A stretch of 64,000 nt of DNA from Lysinibacillus parviboronicapiens (GTDB lineage Bacteria; Bacillota; Bacilli; Bacillales_A; Planococcaceae). The stretch is taken from NCBI RefSeq assembly GCF_003049575.1, contig NZ_PYWI01000020.1, forward strand, positions 1-64,000, given 5' to 3'. Of this stretch, positions 26,382 through 36,696 are shown piece after piece; the stretch's first letter is position 1, and each line of letters starts with the position of its first letter. The notes below the pieces were generated by a model, which saw only the letters and a program-made list of their open reading frames with translations, was not told the DNA's origin and ran no database searches. A program made the position numbers and the translations under genes.

Positions 26382-29300
26382 ATGACATTGCGTATTGTTT
26401 CAGGACGTGCTGGTACAGGAAAATCAGCGTTTATTCATCAGGAAATTGTTGAGCAATTAAATACAGATCCGTTAGGATATCCGATTTTTATTATTGTACC
26501 TGACCAAATGTCTTATTCAACGGAGTATGAGCTCACGAATAAGCATGGCTTGCAGGGTCTAATTCGTGCGCAGGTTATGACGTTTAAACGTTTGGCATGG
26601 CTTGTCCTGCAGGAAACAGGTGGTATTGCTCGTAAAGAAGTAAACGGCTATGGCTATCGGATGCTCATTCGCAAATTACTTGAGGAGCAAAAAAGCGAAT
26701 TCTCGTTATTTCGACAAGCTGCTGGCAAGAGGGGCTTTACTGAAGAAATTGAAACATTATTACGTGAATTTAGCCGCTATAGTGTAAATAGTACGGTATT
26801 GTCTGAGGTAACAGCATCTTTGAAGGCCGTTGACGCACCAAACACATTACAGGCAAAAACCAATGACCTACAGATAGTATTACAGGCTTTAGAAGATCGA
26901 CTTGGCACGACTTATGTCGATAGTGAGGGTTATTATCCGATTTTAACGGAACAACTGAAACATTCAGAGACTATGAATCAAGCAACGATCTATATAGATG
27001 GCTTTACGGCATTTACGGTACGAGAGTTAGAGCTTGTGAAAGAACTGCTAAAGGTGACGAAGCACGTAACCGTAGTGCTACCTTTTGAGCATGTAGAGGA
27101 AGCTAAAGATGAGCAGGCACTATTCAATGAAGCAGCGTCGACGAATCAGCGCCTAATTGATATTGCGCAAGACGAAGGGATTGAGGTTGAAGCGCCATTG
27201 CATTTTATCAAAACGCGTCGTTTTCAATCCGAAGATTTGCGTCATATAGAAGCAGAATTTACAGAAATGGTGCCACAGGCAAAAAAAACAAGTGGAGATG
27301 TAATGGTATTAGAGGCTTCAAATCGACGTGCTGAAATCCACGCCATTGCCCGGGAAATAACAAAGTTGACAAGGCAAGACGGCTACCGATATCAGGACAT
27401 TGTGCTACTCTATCGCCAGGCAGATGTATATGACCCACTGATTTCAACAATTTTCCAGCAATATGACATTCCGATCTTTACGAATACTAAAAAAACGATG
27501 TTACATCATCCGTTGATTGAATTTAGTCGTTCAGCTTTAGAAGTTTTTACATCTAATTGGAAGTATGAACCTATTTTTCGTAGTGTGAAAACAGATCTGT
27601 TTTTCCCGTTACATGCTGAGCGAAGTGTGTGGCGTGAACGAGCTGATCGTTTAGAGAATTACTGTTTGGCACAGGGAATTTATGGAGAACGTTGGTTTGA
27701 AGAATCTCGCTGGTTCTATAAAAAATATCGAGGTCTTGAGTTTCATTCGCGCACGCAAACCGACGAAGAACGTGCGATGCAGGCAGAAATCGAGGCAATT
27801 CGTGATGATATACGACAACCATTAAAAGTTTTTCATGACAAGCTTATACGAGCGAAAACCGGAAGAGATGTAGCGACGGCACTATTTGAGCTGATTGAAG
27901 AAGTACAAGTATATGACAAGCTCCAGTCTATGAAAGACAGAGAGTTAGATAGAGGTGATGCACTCGCTGCAAGTGAGCACAATCAAGCCTGGAACGAATG
28001 GGTTGCAGTTTTGGATCAGTTTGTTTACATGTTTGGCGAACAGGAGATGTCTGTAGAGGAAGCAGCAAAAATTTTAGATGAAGGTTTTGATACATTAGAA
28101 TTTTCTCGTATCCCTCCAACACTTGATGAAGTAATGGTGGCAACAGTCGATTTAGCTCGATTATCTGACATAAAAATTGCTTTTGTTCTCGGCATGAATG
28201 ATGGTATTTATCCAACGAGATTAGATTATGAAGGATTGCTCTCTGATACCGAACGAGAATGGTTCACTCAGATTGGCTATGAACTTGCACCTACTTCAAA
28301 AAACCGATTATTACAGGAGAACTTTTTATTATATCGAGCATTGACAACACCTTCTAACAAGCTATATATGACATATCCAACGGCAGATGAAGAAGGTAAG
28401 GCATTATTAGCATCATTGTATATCAAAAAAATTATTGGAAATGACAAAACAGTAGGTTTATTAAGTGGCGTAATGGTCCAACGTGTCGTTATAGATCCGA
28501 TTGAATTATTAGACGACAACGTGCTGCCCTATTTACGTCATCCACGTACAGCGTTAGCACATTTAATGGTGCAACTACGTCAGGCGGAACATAGCCGTGA
28601 GCTTGCTCCAGAATGGCTAGCTTTACAGAAATTCTATGAGCTAGATCCTTATTGGTCATTAATATTAGGCAGGGTTATGCATCCAATCTCACATAAGAAT
28701 GAAGCACAACCATTAGAAACTTATATTACCCAAGAGTTATACGGTAAACAACTAACATCAAGTGTATCGCGTGTGGAGAAATACTTCCGCTGTCCATTTT
28801 CACATTTCACAACGTACGGCTTGCGGTTAGAAGAACGAGCTGAGTACCGATTAGAAACATTTGCAATGGGCGATTTATTTCATGAGGCATTAAAATGGAT
28901 AACAGAGGAGACACATCGTCAACAGCTTTCATGGATTCGATTGTCAAAACAGCAAATTCAGCAGCTAGCAAGACAGGCTGTCGAGCAAATTGTACCAGTA
29001 TTCTCACATCAAATTTTATTATCTAGTGCGCGTTATCGTTACATTCAGCGTAAACTTATCCGCATTGTGGAGCGCACAATGACCGCACTAACTCAACATG
29101 CCAATGTTTCCCATTTTAAACCGATTGCCATCGAAGCATCATTCGGACCAGGGCAACACGAGCAACTACCTGCGCTTGAAATTGATTTAACAGGTGGAAA
29201 GAAAATGTTTATGCGAGGACGCATTGATAGGGTTGACAGTGCTTCATTTGATGATCGCTCCTATTTACGAATTGTCGATTATAAGTCATCGAGTCGTGAT

Positions 29301-29891
29301 TTAGATTTAAACGAGGTGTATCATGGACTGTCCTTGCAAGTATTGACATATCTAGATGTGGCGATGGAAAATGCCTCGTACTGGCTACAAGGAGATGCTG
29401 AACCAGCAGGCGTCTTATATGTCCATGTCCACAATCCGATGTTAAAGCTTGATAAGGATTTGGGCCATAGTGAAATTGAGGAAGATCGTTTAAAGCAATA
29501 CAAGATGAAGGGCCTTTTAACCGAAAATCCAGAGGCGATTTTATCCATGGACGAGCAACTTGAGGAAGCAAGTGGACATTCACAAATTATTCCAGTCTAT
29601 ATGAAAAAAGATGGTACCCCATCGGAATCACAATCGCGTATTGTGCCTGTGAATGATATGAAAAATATACAGCATTTTGTACGTCGTAAGCATCAAGAGG
29701 CAGGAAATGGAATTTTAGCGGGTGATACGGCAATCAGTCCGTATAAATTAAAAACGAAAACGGCCTGTGATTATTGTCAATTTGCATCTGTTTGTCAATT
29801 TGATCCGTCTGATGGCAAGCAAAGTTATCGGCAGTTACCGCAGGCAAAGCCGATAGAGGTGGTAGAGAAAATTCGGAAGGAGTTGAATTAA
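26382..29891 (+). CDS. addB: ATP-dependent helicase/nuclease subunit B, AddB
   Basis: 1169 residues (B. subtilis AddB 1166). Subunit of the AddAB end-resection enzyme that processes double-strand breaks, recognises Chi and feeds RecA. Seen: Walker A-like GRAGTGKSAF near the N-terminus; a C-terminal PD-(D/E)XK nuclease domain with LRIVDYKSSSRDLDLNE; and the four cysteines of the [4Fe-4S] cluster, C804, C1129, C1132 and C1138 (CxxC-x5-C in the tail). Only one base separates its stop from the addA ATG, so the two are one operon. Confidence 0.97.
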   Translation: MTLRIVSGRAGTGKSAFIHQEIVEQLNTDPLGYPIFIIVPDQMSYSTEYELTNKHGLQGLIRAQVMTFKRLAWLVLQETGGIARKEVNGYGYRMLIRKLLEEQKSEFSLFRQAAGKRGFTEEIETLLREFSRYSVNSTVLSEVTASLKAVDAPNTLQAKTNDLQIVLQALEDRLGTTYVDSEGYYPILTEQLKHSETMNQATIYIDGFTAFTVRELELVKELLKVTKHVTVVLPFEHVEEAKDEQALFNEAASTNQRLIDIAQDEGIEVEAPLHFIKTRRFQSEDLRHIEAEFTEMVPQAKKTSGDVMVLEASNRRAEIHAIAREITKLTRQDGYRYQDIVLLYRQADVYDPLISTIFQQYDIPIFTNTKKTMLHHPLIEFSRSALEVFTSNWKYEPIFRSVKTDLFFPLHAERSVWRERADRLENYCLAQGIYGERWFEESRWFYKKYRGLEFHSRTQTDEERAMQAEIEAIRDDIRQPLKVFHDKLIRAKTGRDVATALFELIEEVQVYDKLQSMKDRELDRGDALAASEHNQAWNEWVAVLDQFVYMFGEQEMSVEEAAKILDEGFDTLEFSRIPPTLDEVMVATVDLARLSDIKIAFVLGMNDGIYPTRLDYEGLLSDTEREWFTQIGYELAPTSKNRLLQENFLLYRALTTPSNKLYMTYPTADEEGKALLASLYIKKIIGNDKTVGLLSGVMVQRVVIDPIELLDDNVLPYLRHPRTALAHLMVQLRQAEHSRELAPEWLALQKFYELDPYWSLILGRVMHPISHKNEAQPLETYITQELYGKQLTSSVSRVEKYFRCPFSHFTTYGLRLEERAEYRLETFAMGDLFHEALKWITEETHRQQLSWIRLSKQQIQQLARQAVEQIVPVFSHQILLSSARYRYIQRKLIRIVERTMTALTQHANVSHFKPIAIEASFGPGQHEQLPALEIDLTGGKKMFMRGRIDRVDSASFDDRSYLRIVDYKSSSRDLDLNEVYHGLSLQVLTYLDVAMENASYWLQGDAEPAGVLYVHVHNPMLKLDKDLGHSEIEEDRLKQYKMKGLLTENPEAILSMDEQLEEASGHSQIIPVYMKKDGTPSESQSRIVPVNDMKNIQHFVRRKHQEAGNGILAGDTAISPYKLKTKTACDYCQFASVCQFDPSDGKQSYRQLPQAKPIEVVEKIRKELN

Positions 29892-29892
29892 C

Positions 29893-32800
29893 ATGGTGCA
29901 GCAAATACCAGTGAAACCAGACAATGTCACTTGGACTGACGATCAATGGAAGGCGATTTATGCAAGTGGGCAGGATACACTTGTGTCAGCGGCAGCTGGT
30001 TCTGGGAAAACAGCGGTACTTATTAATCGCATGATTGAAAAGGTCGTAGCGAACGACAATCCTATCAATGTTGATGAGCTATTAGTCGTGACGTTTACAA
30101 ATGCTTCTGCTGCTGAAATGCGTCATCGAATGGCGGAGGCGCTAGAAAAGGCGATTGCAGAAAATCCAACGTCACAACATTTACGAAGACAGTTAAGCCT
30201 TGTTAATAAGGCACAAATTTCAACTTTACATTCCTTTTGTTTAGCCATAGTCAAACAATACGCCTACATGCTAGATATTGATCCGGGCTTCCGTATTGCC
30301 AATGAGGCAGAGGTAGCATTACTACGAGATGACATTTTGGCAGAGGTGTTAGAAGCTGCATACGATGTTGAAGACGAATCTCAAATCCATGCTATCTATC
30401 GCCTTGTCGATAGTTTTACATCAGATCGTGATGATCAGGCCATTGAAACACTCATGAGCAAGCTTTATGATACTTCTCGTGTTCATGCTGAGCCACAAAA
30501 ATGGCTACGTAGTCTACCGAAGGCATATGAACTTGCAGATGATGTCACAATTGATGATTTAGAGTTATCAAAATATGTAAAATTAACAGTGAAGCATAGC
30601 CTTGAGGAAGCTTTTGTTTTAATTTCTGAAATGCGTGCTATTACATTACAGCCAGAAGGCCCTGCACCTTATGCTGAAACCGCAGAAATTGATTTTGCTA
30701 TGATTCAAGAAGGAATTCGTATAAGTCGTGAAGGAACGTGGCAGGAATTATTTGATTTCTTTTCAACTGTGAAGTGGTCAACATTAAAGCGGGTGGCGAA
30801 GGATGCTTTAGTGGATGTTGATTTACAAGAACTTGCCAAGAAAAAGCGTGATGCTGCCAAAAAAATTATTAATAAGCTTAAAGAAACATACTTTGTACGC
30901 ACACCTGCACGTTTGCTTGAAGAAATACGGCTCATGGCCCCTACCATTGCCACATTGGTCGAGTTGACAAAAGTGTTTAGTGAGCAATTCCGTCTAGCAA
31001 AATTAGAGAGGGGCATTATTGATTTCTCTGACTTAGAGCATTTTGCATTACAAATACTAACTGAAAATATAGATGGTAAACTACAACCGTCTCCAGTTGC
31101 ATTAGATTTGAAAAAACGTTTTAAAGAAGTACTTGTCGATGAATATCAAGATACAAATATGTTACAAGAAACAATCTTACAGCTCGTGAAAACTGGCGAC
31201 GAGCTGGACGGTAATCTTTTTATGGTTGGTGACGTTAAACAGAGTATTTACCGCTTCCGCCTTGCAGAGCCAAAGCTCTTTATGAGGAAATATGGGGAGT
31301 TTATTGAGCATCCTGAGGTGACCGGCATGCGCATTGATTTGAATGCGAATTTTCGTAGTCGTAAGGAAGTGCTGAACGCAACAAATTTTGTTTTTGCTCA
31401 AATTATGGGAGTTCGTGTTGGTGAAATACATTATGATGAAAACGCTTCGTTAAAGCCTGCAGCGCCATATGATGCAAAGGAAGTCCCTGTTGAATTGGTC
31501 GTTTTACATCCACCAATTGAAGAGGCAAGCGATGACGAAGCAGAGGATATAGTCAACGAAGCATTTGAACTAGAAGAACTAAAAAAATCACAGTATGAAG
31601 CCCGCTTTATTATTGAACGTATCCAGCAAATGATGGAAGAAGGCACAACTGTATACGACACAAAAACACAGACAGAACGACCGTTAAAATATAGTGATAT
31701 TGTTATTTTAATGCGTTCGATGACTTGGTCAACGGATTTAGTGGAGGAATTTAAGCTCGCTGGAATTCCCCTTTATGCAGAATCATCAAAGGGCTATTTT
31801 GATGCGCTTGAGGTCATGATTGTACTCAACACTTTGAAGATAGTAGATAACCCCTATCAAGATATTCCATTAGTCTCAGTCCTACGTGCCCCGTTCGTGG
31901 GCTTATCTGAAAATGAGCTGGCAAAAATCCGTTTAGCAGAGCCCAAAGCGCCTTTTTATGATGCATTGAGACAGTTCATTCGTAGCGAAGGTTATGGCGT
32001 ACAATCTACTACGTTTGAAAAGCTGCAACGTTTTATGTTGGCATTTGAGAATTGGCGTGATTTAGCACGTCGTGGTTCGCTGTCCGATTTAATTTGGAAG
32101 ATTTACTTAGATACGCATTATTATGAAATGGTTGGGGCCATGCCTAATGGCAAACAGCGTCAAGCAAATTTACGTGTCTTACATGATCGTGCATTAATGT
32201 ATGAGAAAACGGCATTTCGTGGGTTATTCCGCTTTCTACGTTTTATTGACCGTATGCGCACACGCGGAGATGATTTAGGAACAGCGAAATCTATAGGTGA
32301 AAAGGATGATGTTGTGCGCCTTGTGACAATTCACTCATCCAAAGGGCTAGAGTTCCCTGTCGTTTTTGTCGCTGGTATGGGCCGTCCATTTAATAAAATG
32401 GATTTTCACAATCCCTATTTATTTGACCAAGATTTTGGACTTGCTGTGAAAGCGATTGATCCAGATGATCGTATTACTTATACCTCATTGCCCTTTTTAG
32501 CGATGAAAGAGAAGAAAGAGCTTGAAATGCGTGCTGAAGAAATGCGTGTGCTGTATGTAGCGATGACACGTGCTAAGGAACGACTGATTTTAGTTGGCTC
32601 CGTAAAAAATTGGGAGAAAACGCTCGATAAGTGGCAGGATGCACAAAGTTTGCCCATAGATGCACCATTACAGGAATATCTACGTGCTCGTGCAAATAGT
32701 TATTTTGATTGGTTAGGACCAGCAGTGGCAAGACATGCGGATTTTGGGCCACTCTCGACAATGATCTATAAAGAGCGAGAGGACGCTTCACGTTGGTGGG

Positions 32801-33606
32801 TACGAGCGATCGAAACAAGCTGTTATATGTATGAGACATTCGCTTTAGAAGATGAAGTTCAGCAAATGTTAGAAACATCAGAGGATACAGCATTGTTTGC
32901 AGAAATTTCAACCCGTTTCCAGGCACAGTACCCGTACCAAAAATCTACAAAAAAACACTCAAAAACATCTGTTAGTGAAATTAAACGTTTAGAAAATTTA
33001 CAACGTCAACAAGAGCCCGAGTATTTTTTTACAGTACCAAACAAGCAACAGTCTGCGCTAGCACCTAGACCAACTTTTTTACAGGAAAAACAGATGACTG
33101 GTGCTGAAATTGGAACAGCTGTTCACACTGTCATGCAGCATGTGCCACAGTATGGTTTTACGCATTTACAGGAGGTCGAAAGCTTTGTTGCTGATTTAGT
33201 GGTAAGACAACTCTTAACTGAGGCAGAGGCTAAGGTCGTCCCATCTGCGAAAATTTTGAATTTCTTTTCAACAGCCATTGGCCAACGTTTTAAAAATGCG
33301 AAGCAAATACGTAGAGAAATGCCGTTCACGATTAGTCGCTTGGATGAAGACGGTGATGCGCAAATCGTCCAAGGGATTATCGATTGCCTGTTTGAGGATG
33401 CAAATGGCGAATGGGTATTACTTGATTATAAAACAGATCGTATTCAATCTCATTTTGCAGAGGAACCAGCATTATCGAAGGAACTATTAGGGCGTTATGG
33501 TGTGCAATTACGTGTCTATAGTGAAGCTATTGAATCTATCTTGCATATAAATGTGGGCGACAAAGTATTGTACTTATTCGACAATGAAAGGGCATTACAC
33601 GTATAA
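29893..33606 (+). CDS. addA: ATP-dependent helicase/nuclease subunit A, AddA
   Basis: 1237 residues, UvrD-like SF1A helicase with a C-terminal nuclease. Motifs: Walker A AAAGSGKTAVLINRM (about 33-47), Walker B VLVDEYQDTN, motif III GDVKQSIYRFR, motif V/VI VTIHSSKGLEFPVVFVAG and LYVAMTRAKERL, and the nuclease active site WVLLDYKTDRI near residue 1175. It acts as a 3'-5' motor on the strand degraded during resection. A terminator follows, so the sbcDC genes found next in B. subtilis are not part of this operon here. Confidence 0.97.
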   Translation: MVQQIPVKPDNVTWTDDQWKAIYASGQDTLVSAAAGSGKTAVLINRMIEKVVANDNPINVDELLVVTFTNASAAEMRHRMAEALEKAIAENPTSQHLRRQLSLVNKAQISTLHSFCLAIVKQYAYMLDIDPGFRIANEAEVALLRDDILAEVLEAAYDVEDESQIHAIYRLVDSFTSDRDDQAIETLMSKLYDTSRVHAEPQKWLRSLPKAYELADDVTIDDLELSKYVKLTVKHSLEEAFVLISEMRAITLQPEGPAPYAETAEIDFAMIQEGIRISREGTWQELFDFFSTVKWSTLKRVAKDALVDVDLQELAKKKRDAAKKIINKLKETYFVRTPARLLEEIRLMAPTIATLVELTKVFSEQFRLAKLERGIIDFSDLEHFALQILTENIDGKLQPSPVALDLKKRFKEVLVDEYQDTNMLQETILQLVKTGDELDGNLFMVGDVKQSIYRFRLAEPKLFMRKYGEFIEHPEVTGMRIDLNANFRSRKEVLNATNFVFAQIMGVRVGEIHYDENASLKPAAPYDAKEVPVELVVLHPPIEEASDDEAEDIVNEAFELEELKKSQYEARFIIERIQQMMEEGTTVYDTKTQTERPLKYSDIVILMRSMTWSTDLVEEFKLAGIPLYAESSKGYFDALEVMIVLNTLKIVDNPYQDIPLVSVLRAPFVGLSENELAKIRLAEPKAPFYDALRQFIRSEGYGVQSTTFEKLQRFMLAFENWRDLARRGSLSDLIWKIYLDTHYYEMVGAMPNGKQRQANLRVLHDRALMYEKTAFRGLFRFLRFIDRMRTRGDDLGTAKSIGEKDDVVRLVTIHSSKGLEFPVVFVAGMGRPFNKMDFHNPYLFDQDFGLAVKAIDPDDRITYTSLPFLAMKEKKELEMRAEEMRVLYVAMTRAKERLILVGSVKNWEKTLDKWQDAQSLPIDAPLQEYLRARANSYFDWLGPAVARHADFGPLSTMIYKEREDASRWWVRAIETSCYMYETFALEDEVQQMLETSEDTALFAEISTRFQAQYPYQKSTKKHSKTSVSEIKRLENLQRQQEPEYFFTVPNKQQSALAPRPTFLQEKQMTGAEIGTAVHTVMQHVPQYGFTHLQEVESFVADLVVRQLLTEAEAKVVPSAKILNFFSTAIGQRFKNAKQIRREMPFTISRLDEDGDAQIVQGIIDCLFEDANGEWVLLDYKTDRIQSHFAEEPALSKELLGRYGVQLRVYSEAIESILHINVGDKVLYLFDNERALHV

Positions 33607-33623
33607 GGCAACCTTACCATGAG

Positions 33624-33662
33624 AAAAACAGTCCATACTAAAAAGTAATGGGCTGTTTTTTC
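33624..33662 (+). terminator. Intrinsic terminator of addBA
   Basis: AACAGTCCAT / ATGGGCTGTT hairpin followed by six T residues. Confidence 0.85.
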
Positions 33663-33711
33663 ACTATGGAGTAATATTAAGGGAAGTGTATAGGAAAGAG
33701 GAGGCAATTTT

Positions 33712-34881
33712 GTGGATTTAAAACCAACAATGTTGCAGGAACGTATCGCAACATTAGATATTTTACGTGGGATAAGCTTACTAGGTATTTTACTCGTCAA
33801 TATGTATGCTTTTTATTTGCCGATGCCATATATAGATTTGGCGTCTTGGTTTACGACACCATCTGATATGGTTTGGCAGCAAAATTTAGATATTTACGTT
33901 CAGAGTAGCTTTTACCCATTGTTTGCCATGTTATTTGGCTATGGTCTAGCCATGCAGTGGCAAAAAGCACAAAGTCGTGAGCAAAACTTTTATGGCACTG
34001 GCTTACGCCGATTAGTTGTATTATTTATGTTTGGCTTTGTACATGCAGTACTTATTTGGTGGGGTGATATATTAATGACCTATGCGTTTTGTGGCGTCTT
34101 TTTGCTATTATTACTTCGTCTACATCCAATTTGGTTATTGTCTATAGGAATAATTATTAATGGTTTCATGCATGTTTTTATGCTGTTTATAGTAGGCTAT
34201 ATTAACTTCAATTCGCAAATTGATACGTATTTAAACATTACTGCGGTAGAAAAAGCGATAACGGCATATGGAGCAGGTAATTGGCTAGATGCCTTTATGC
34301 AACGTTTATCAGACCTATCAGAACAGGCTGGGGTTGGTATGTGGATTGCTTCATTATTCACCATCTTACCGTATATGCTTATTGGTGCGGCGGCTTCTAA
34401 ATGGCGTTTAGTGGAGCGAGCGAAGGAGTTAAAATGGCTGTGGTTGGCGTTAGCGGTAGTAGGATTAGTGATGGGGATTTTTGTGAAGAGTATACCTGTT
34501 CTAAATACACGTACGTATTTACTGGAATACATCAAGGTTTATATGGGTGGGCCGATTTTATCGGTCGGTTATATCGGACTTATTGTCTTACTTTGCATGA
34601 TTCCACTTGTACCAAAGATGCTTAGTCCATTTGCAAAAATTGGTCGCATGTCGTTAACTATGTACATATTACAATCCATTATTGGGACATGCTTATTTTA
34701 TCAATTTGGGTTTGGCTGGTATGGAAAAGTCAGTGTCGCAACAGGTGTGTTAATCGCCATCAGCATAATTGTTGTACAAATGGTTTTAGCTGAAGTTTGG
34801 CTTTCCAAATGGAAGCAGGGCCCGTTAGAAGCAATTTGGCGTAAATTAACGTATAAAGTGAAGCCGGGGGACACCCATTAG
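33712..34881 (+). CDS. DUF418 (YeiB-like) polytopic membrane protein
   Basis: 389 residues, about nine to ten TM segments. The start ERIATLDILRGISLLGILLVNM is the hallmark of YeiB/DUF418 proteins, and the end holds the DUF418 motif KQGPLEAIWRKLTY. Members are related to acyltransferase-3/heparan-type membrane enzymes and are suspected transporters or acyltransferases; no substrate is established. Start GTG 33712 with AGAGGAGG upstream. It stands alone between terminators and a new promoter. Confidence 0.85.
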   Translation: MDLKPTMLQERIATLDILRGISLLGILLVNMYAFYLPMPYIDLASWFTTPSDMVWQQNLDIYVQSSFYPLFAMLFGYGLAMQWQKAQSREQNFYGTGLRRLVVLFMFGFVHAVLIWWGDILMTYAFCGVFLLLLLRLHPIWLLSIGIIINGFMHVFMLFIVGYINFNSQIDTYLNITAVEKAITAYGAGNWLDAFMQRLSDLSEQAGVGMWIASLFTILPYMLIGAAASKWRLVERAKELKWLWLALAVVGLVMGIFVKSIPVLNTRTYLLEYIKVYMGGPILSVGYIGLIVLLCMIPLVPKMLSPFAKIGRMSLTMYILQSIIGTCLFYQFGFGWYGKVSVATGVLIAISIIVVQMVLAEVWLSKWKQGPLEAIWRKLTYKVKPGDTH

Positions 34882-34989
34882 TTACCAAATAGCTGGAGTT
34901 TTTACGCAGTAATAAAATGTTATCGCAAAATTAAGGTAATTTAGGTCATATTGTTGTATCATGTAGAAAAAAGAAGGAGCTCTTAAATC

Positions 34990-35892
34990 ATGAAAATTTT
35001 ATCATTCAAATTAGGTGGACATGTAAGTTTTGGACCGAAAGTAAAAAAAGAAGAAGCAGTATGGGATGTACTCGCTATTCAAAATGAACTTCAAGTTCTC
35101 CCTTCTTTTTCGAATTCAATTGTTGATGGCATTGCTCTAGGCTTTGATTTTGTTGAACAGATTCGTAAATTAGTAGAAGCAGCTGAAAAATCACAACGCG
35201 CAGAAAGCTTCAAACGTGAATTTACAGTGATTGAATGGCTATCGCCAATTCCACGTACACCAAAAAATATAATGTGTATCGGTAAAAATTATAATGAGCA
35301 TGCAAAAGAAATGGGCGCAGAAGCAGCTCCAACAGATCTAATGGTATTTACAAAATCACCAACTGCTATCGCTGCTGATGGTCAAACGATATCAATTCAT
35401 GCAGACCTTTCATCAAAAATGGACTATGAAGGGGAACTGGCAGTCGTTATTGGTAAACGTGGAAAAAATATTCCTAAAAATTTAGCTTACGATTACGTGT
35501 TTGGCTACACCATCGCAAACGATATTACAGCACGTGATTTGCAAGATAAACACAAGCAATACTTCTTAGGCAAAAGCTTGGATGGGACATGCCCACTAGG
35601 ACCATACCTTGTCACAAAAGATGAAATTCCGAACCCTCAAGATTTAACTGTCGTAACAAAAGTTAATGATGAGGTTCGCCAAAACGGTACAACACAAGAT
35701 ATGATGTTCTCTGTAGAAAATTTAGTATCCATCCTATCTCAGCACGTAACATTAGAGCCTGGTGATGTTATATTAACAGGAACGCCAGCAGGGGTTGGAA
35801 AAGGCATGAACCCACCACAATTTTTAAAAGCGGGTGATACTGTGAAAGTATCTATCCAAGGAATTGGTACATTAGTGAACCACTTCGAATAA
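34990..35892 (+). CDS. yisK: Fumarylacetoacetate hydrolase-family protein YisK
   Basis: 300 residues. The C-terminal FAH fold (about 95-298) carries CIGKNYNEHAKEMG, MVFTKSPTAI, the metal-binding E-x-E type region MDYEGELAVVIGKRG, FGYTIANDITARDLQ, KSLDGTCPLGPYLV and GDVILTGTPAGVGKG. B. subtilis YisK has oxaloacetate decarboxylase activity and associates with the Mbl cytoskeleton. The N-terminal 90 residues are less conserved. Its neighbour yisL is the same as in B. subtilis, which supports the assignment. A terminator follows at 35899-35933. Confidence 0.88.
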   Translation: MKILSFKLGGHVSFGPKVKKEEAVWDVLAIQNELQVLPSFSNSIVDGIALGFDFVEQIRKLVEAAEKSQRAESFKREFTVIEWLSPIPRTPKNIMCIGKNYNEHAKEMGAEAAPTDLMVFTKSPTAIAADGQTISIHADLSSKMDYEGELAVVIGKRGKNIPKNLAYDYVFGYTIANDITARDLQDKHKQYFLGKSLDGTCPLGPYLVTKDEIPNPQDLTVVTKVNDEVRQNGTTQDMMFSVENLVSILSQHVTLEPGDVILTGTPAGVGKGMNPPQFLKAGDTVKVSIQGIGTLVNHFE

Positions 35893-35898
35893 TTGTTG

Positions 35899-35933
35899 AA
35901 ATCCGTGTGAGCCTATGCTCCGCGGATTTTTTT
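35899..35933 (+). terminator. Intrinsic terminator of yisK
   Basis: AAATCCG / CGGATTT hairpin followed by a T-run. Confidence 0.85.
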
Positions 35934-36027
35934 AGTATATTTGGTGAACGCAATTGTAATAATTGAAACCATTTCCAGCTCATGATAGGATAGAGTTTGA
36001 TAGAAAAAGAATGAGGTGGGGACACGA

Positions 36028-36396
36028 ATGGATTTTTTAACAAATACAACACATTTACACATTACGACGTGGGTAGTTGGTATCGTAATCTTTTTCATTG
36101 CAGCGCTTAATGGCAAGCAATCGAAAGGCTTACATATGGTATTACGATTATTTTACATTTTAATCATCATTTCTGGCGGTGCATTATTTATCCATACAAT
36201 GGGTTATGGACAAGGTATGTTATACGGCTTCAAATTCATCGCTGGTATTTTAGTCATCGGTATGATGGAAATGGTATTAGTTCGCCAAAAGAAAAACAAA
36301 CCAACTGGCATGTTCTGGGGATTATTTGCGGTATTTTTATTCGTAACATTGTTCTTAGGGTTCAAATTACCAATGAACATCAATTTCCTTGCATAA
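36028..36396 (+). CDS. yisL: YisL family (DUF1516) small membrane protein
   Basis: 122 residues with four TM segments (TTWVVGIVIFFIAAL, LRLFYILIIISGGALFI, GFKFIAGILVIGMMEMVLV, FWGLFAVFLFVTLFLGF). The start MDFLTNTTHLHITTW and the length fit the UPF0344/YisL family, whose function is unknown. ATG 36028 is chosen, since GAGGTGGGG lies just upstream; the GTG at 36016 is inside that site. It has its own terminator at 36409-36437. Confidence 0.88.
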   Translation: MDFLTNTTHLHITTWVVGIVIFFIAALNGKQSKGLHMVLRLFYILIIISGGALFIHTMGYGQGMLYGFKFIAGILVIGMMEMVLVRQKKNKPTGMFWGLFAVFLFVTLFLGFKLPMNINFLA

Positions 36397-36408
36397 GTGC
36401 TCGTAAAG

Positions 36409-36437
36409 GTCGTGAAGTTTTTGCTTCACGGCTTTTT
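36409..36437 (+). terminator. Intrinsic terminator of yisL
   Basis: GTCGTGAAG / CTTCACGGC hairpin with a 5-base loop then a T-run. Confidence 0.88.
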
Positions 36438-36696
36438 AGTGTGTAAAAGAAACTATACGGTAAGGTGACAAGCTTAAACGTAGGTTACAGGTGGGGGAAG
36501 CGTTGAGTAACCCAATAGAGCGCAGTTAACCGTCCTTTGTTGTTTATGCTCACGTTTGCATGCGAAAATAACTCAAGTTGACACCTTTTTGCCGTAATTC
36601 ATTTTTCAATTTGGGAAAATATTTTGAAATGATAGCGACGGTACAGTTTTATTTGGTAAAATGACGATGGATTGGTTTGAAAGAGAGGGAATAAAA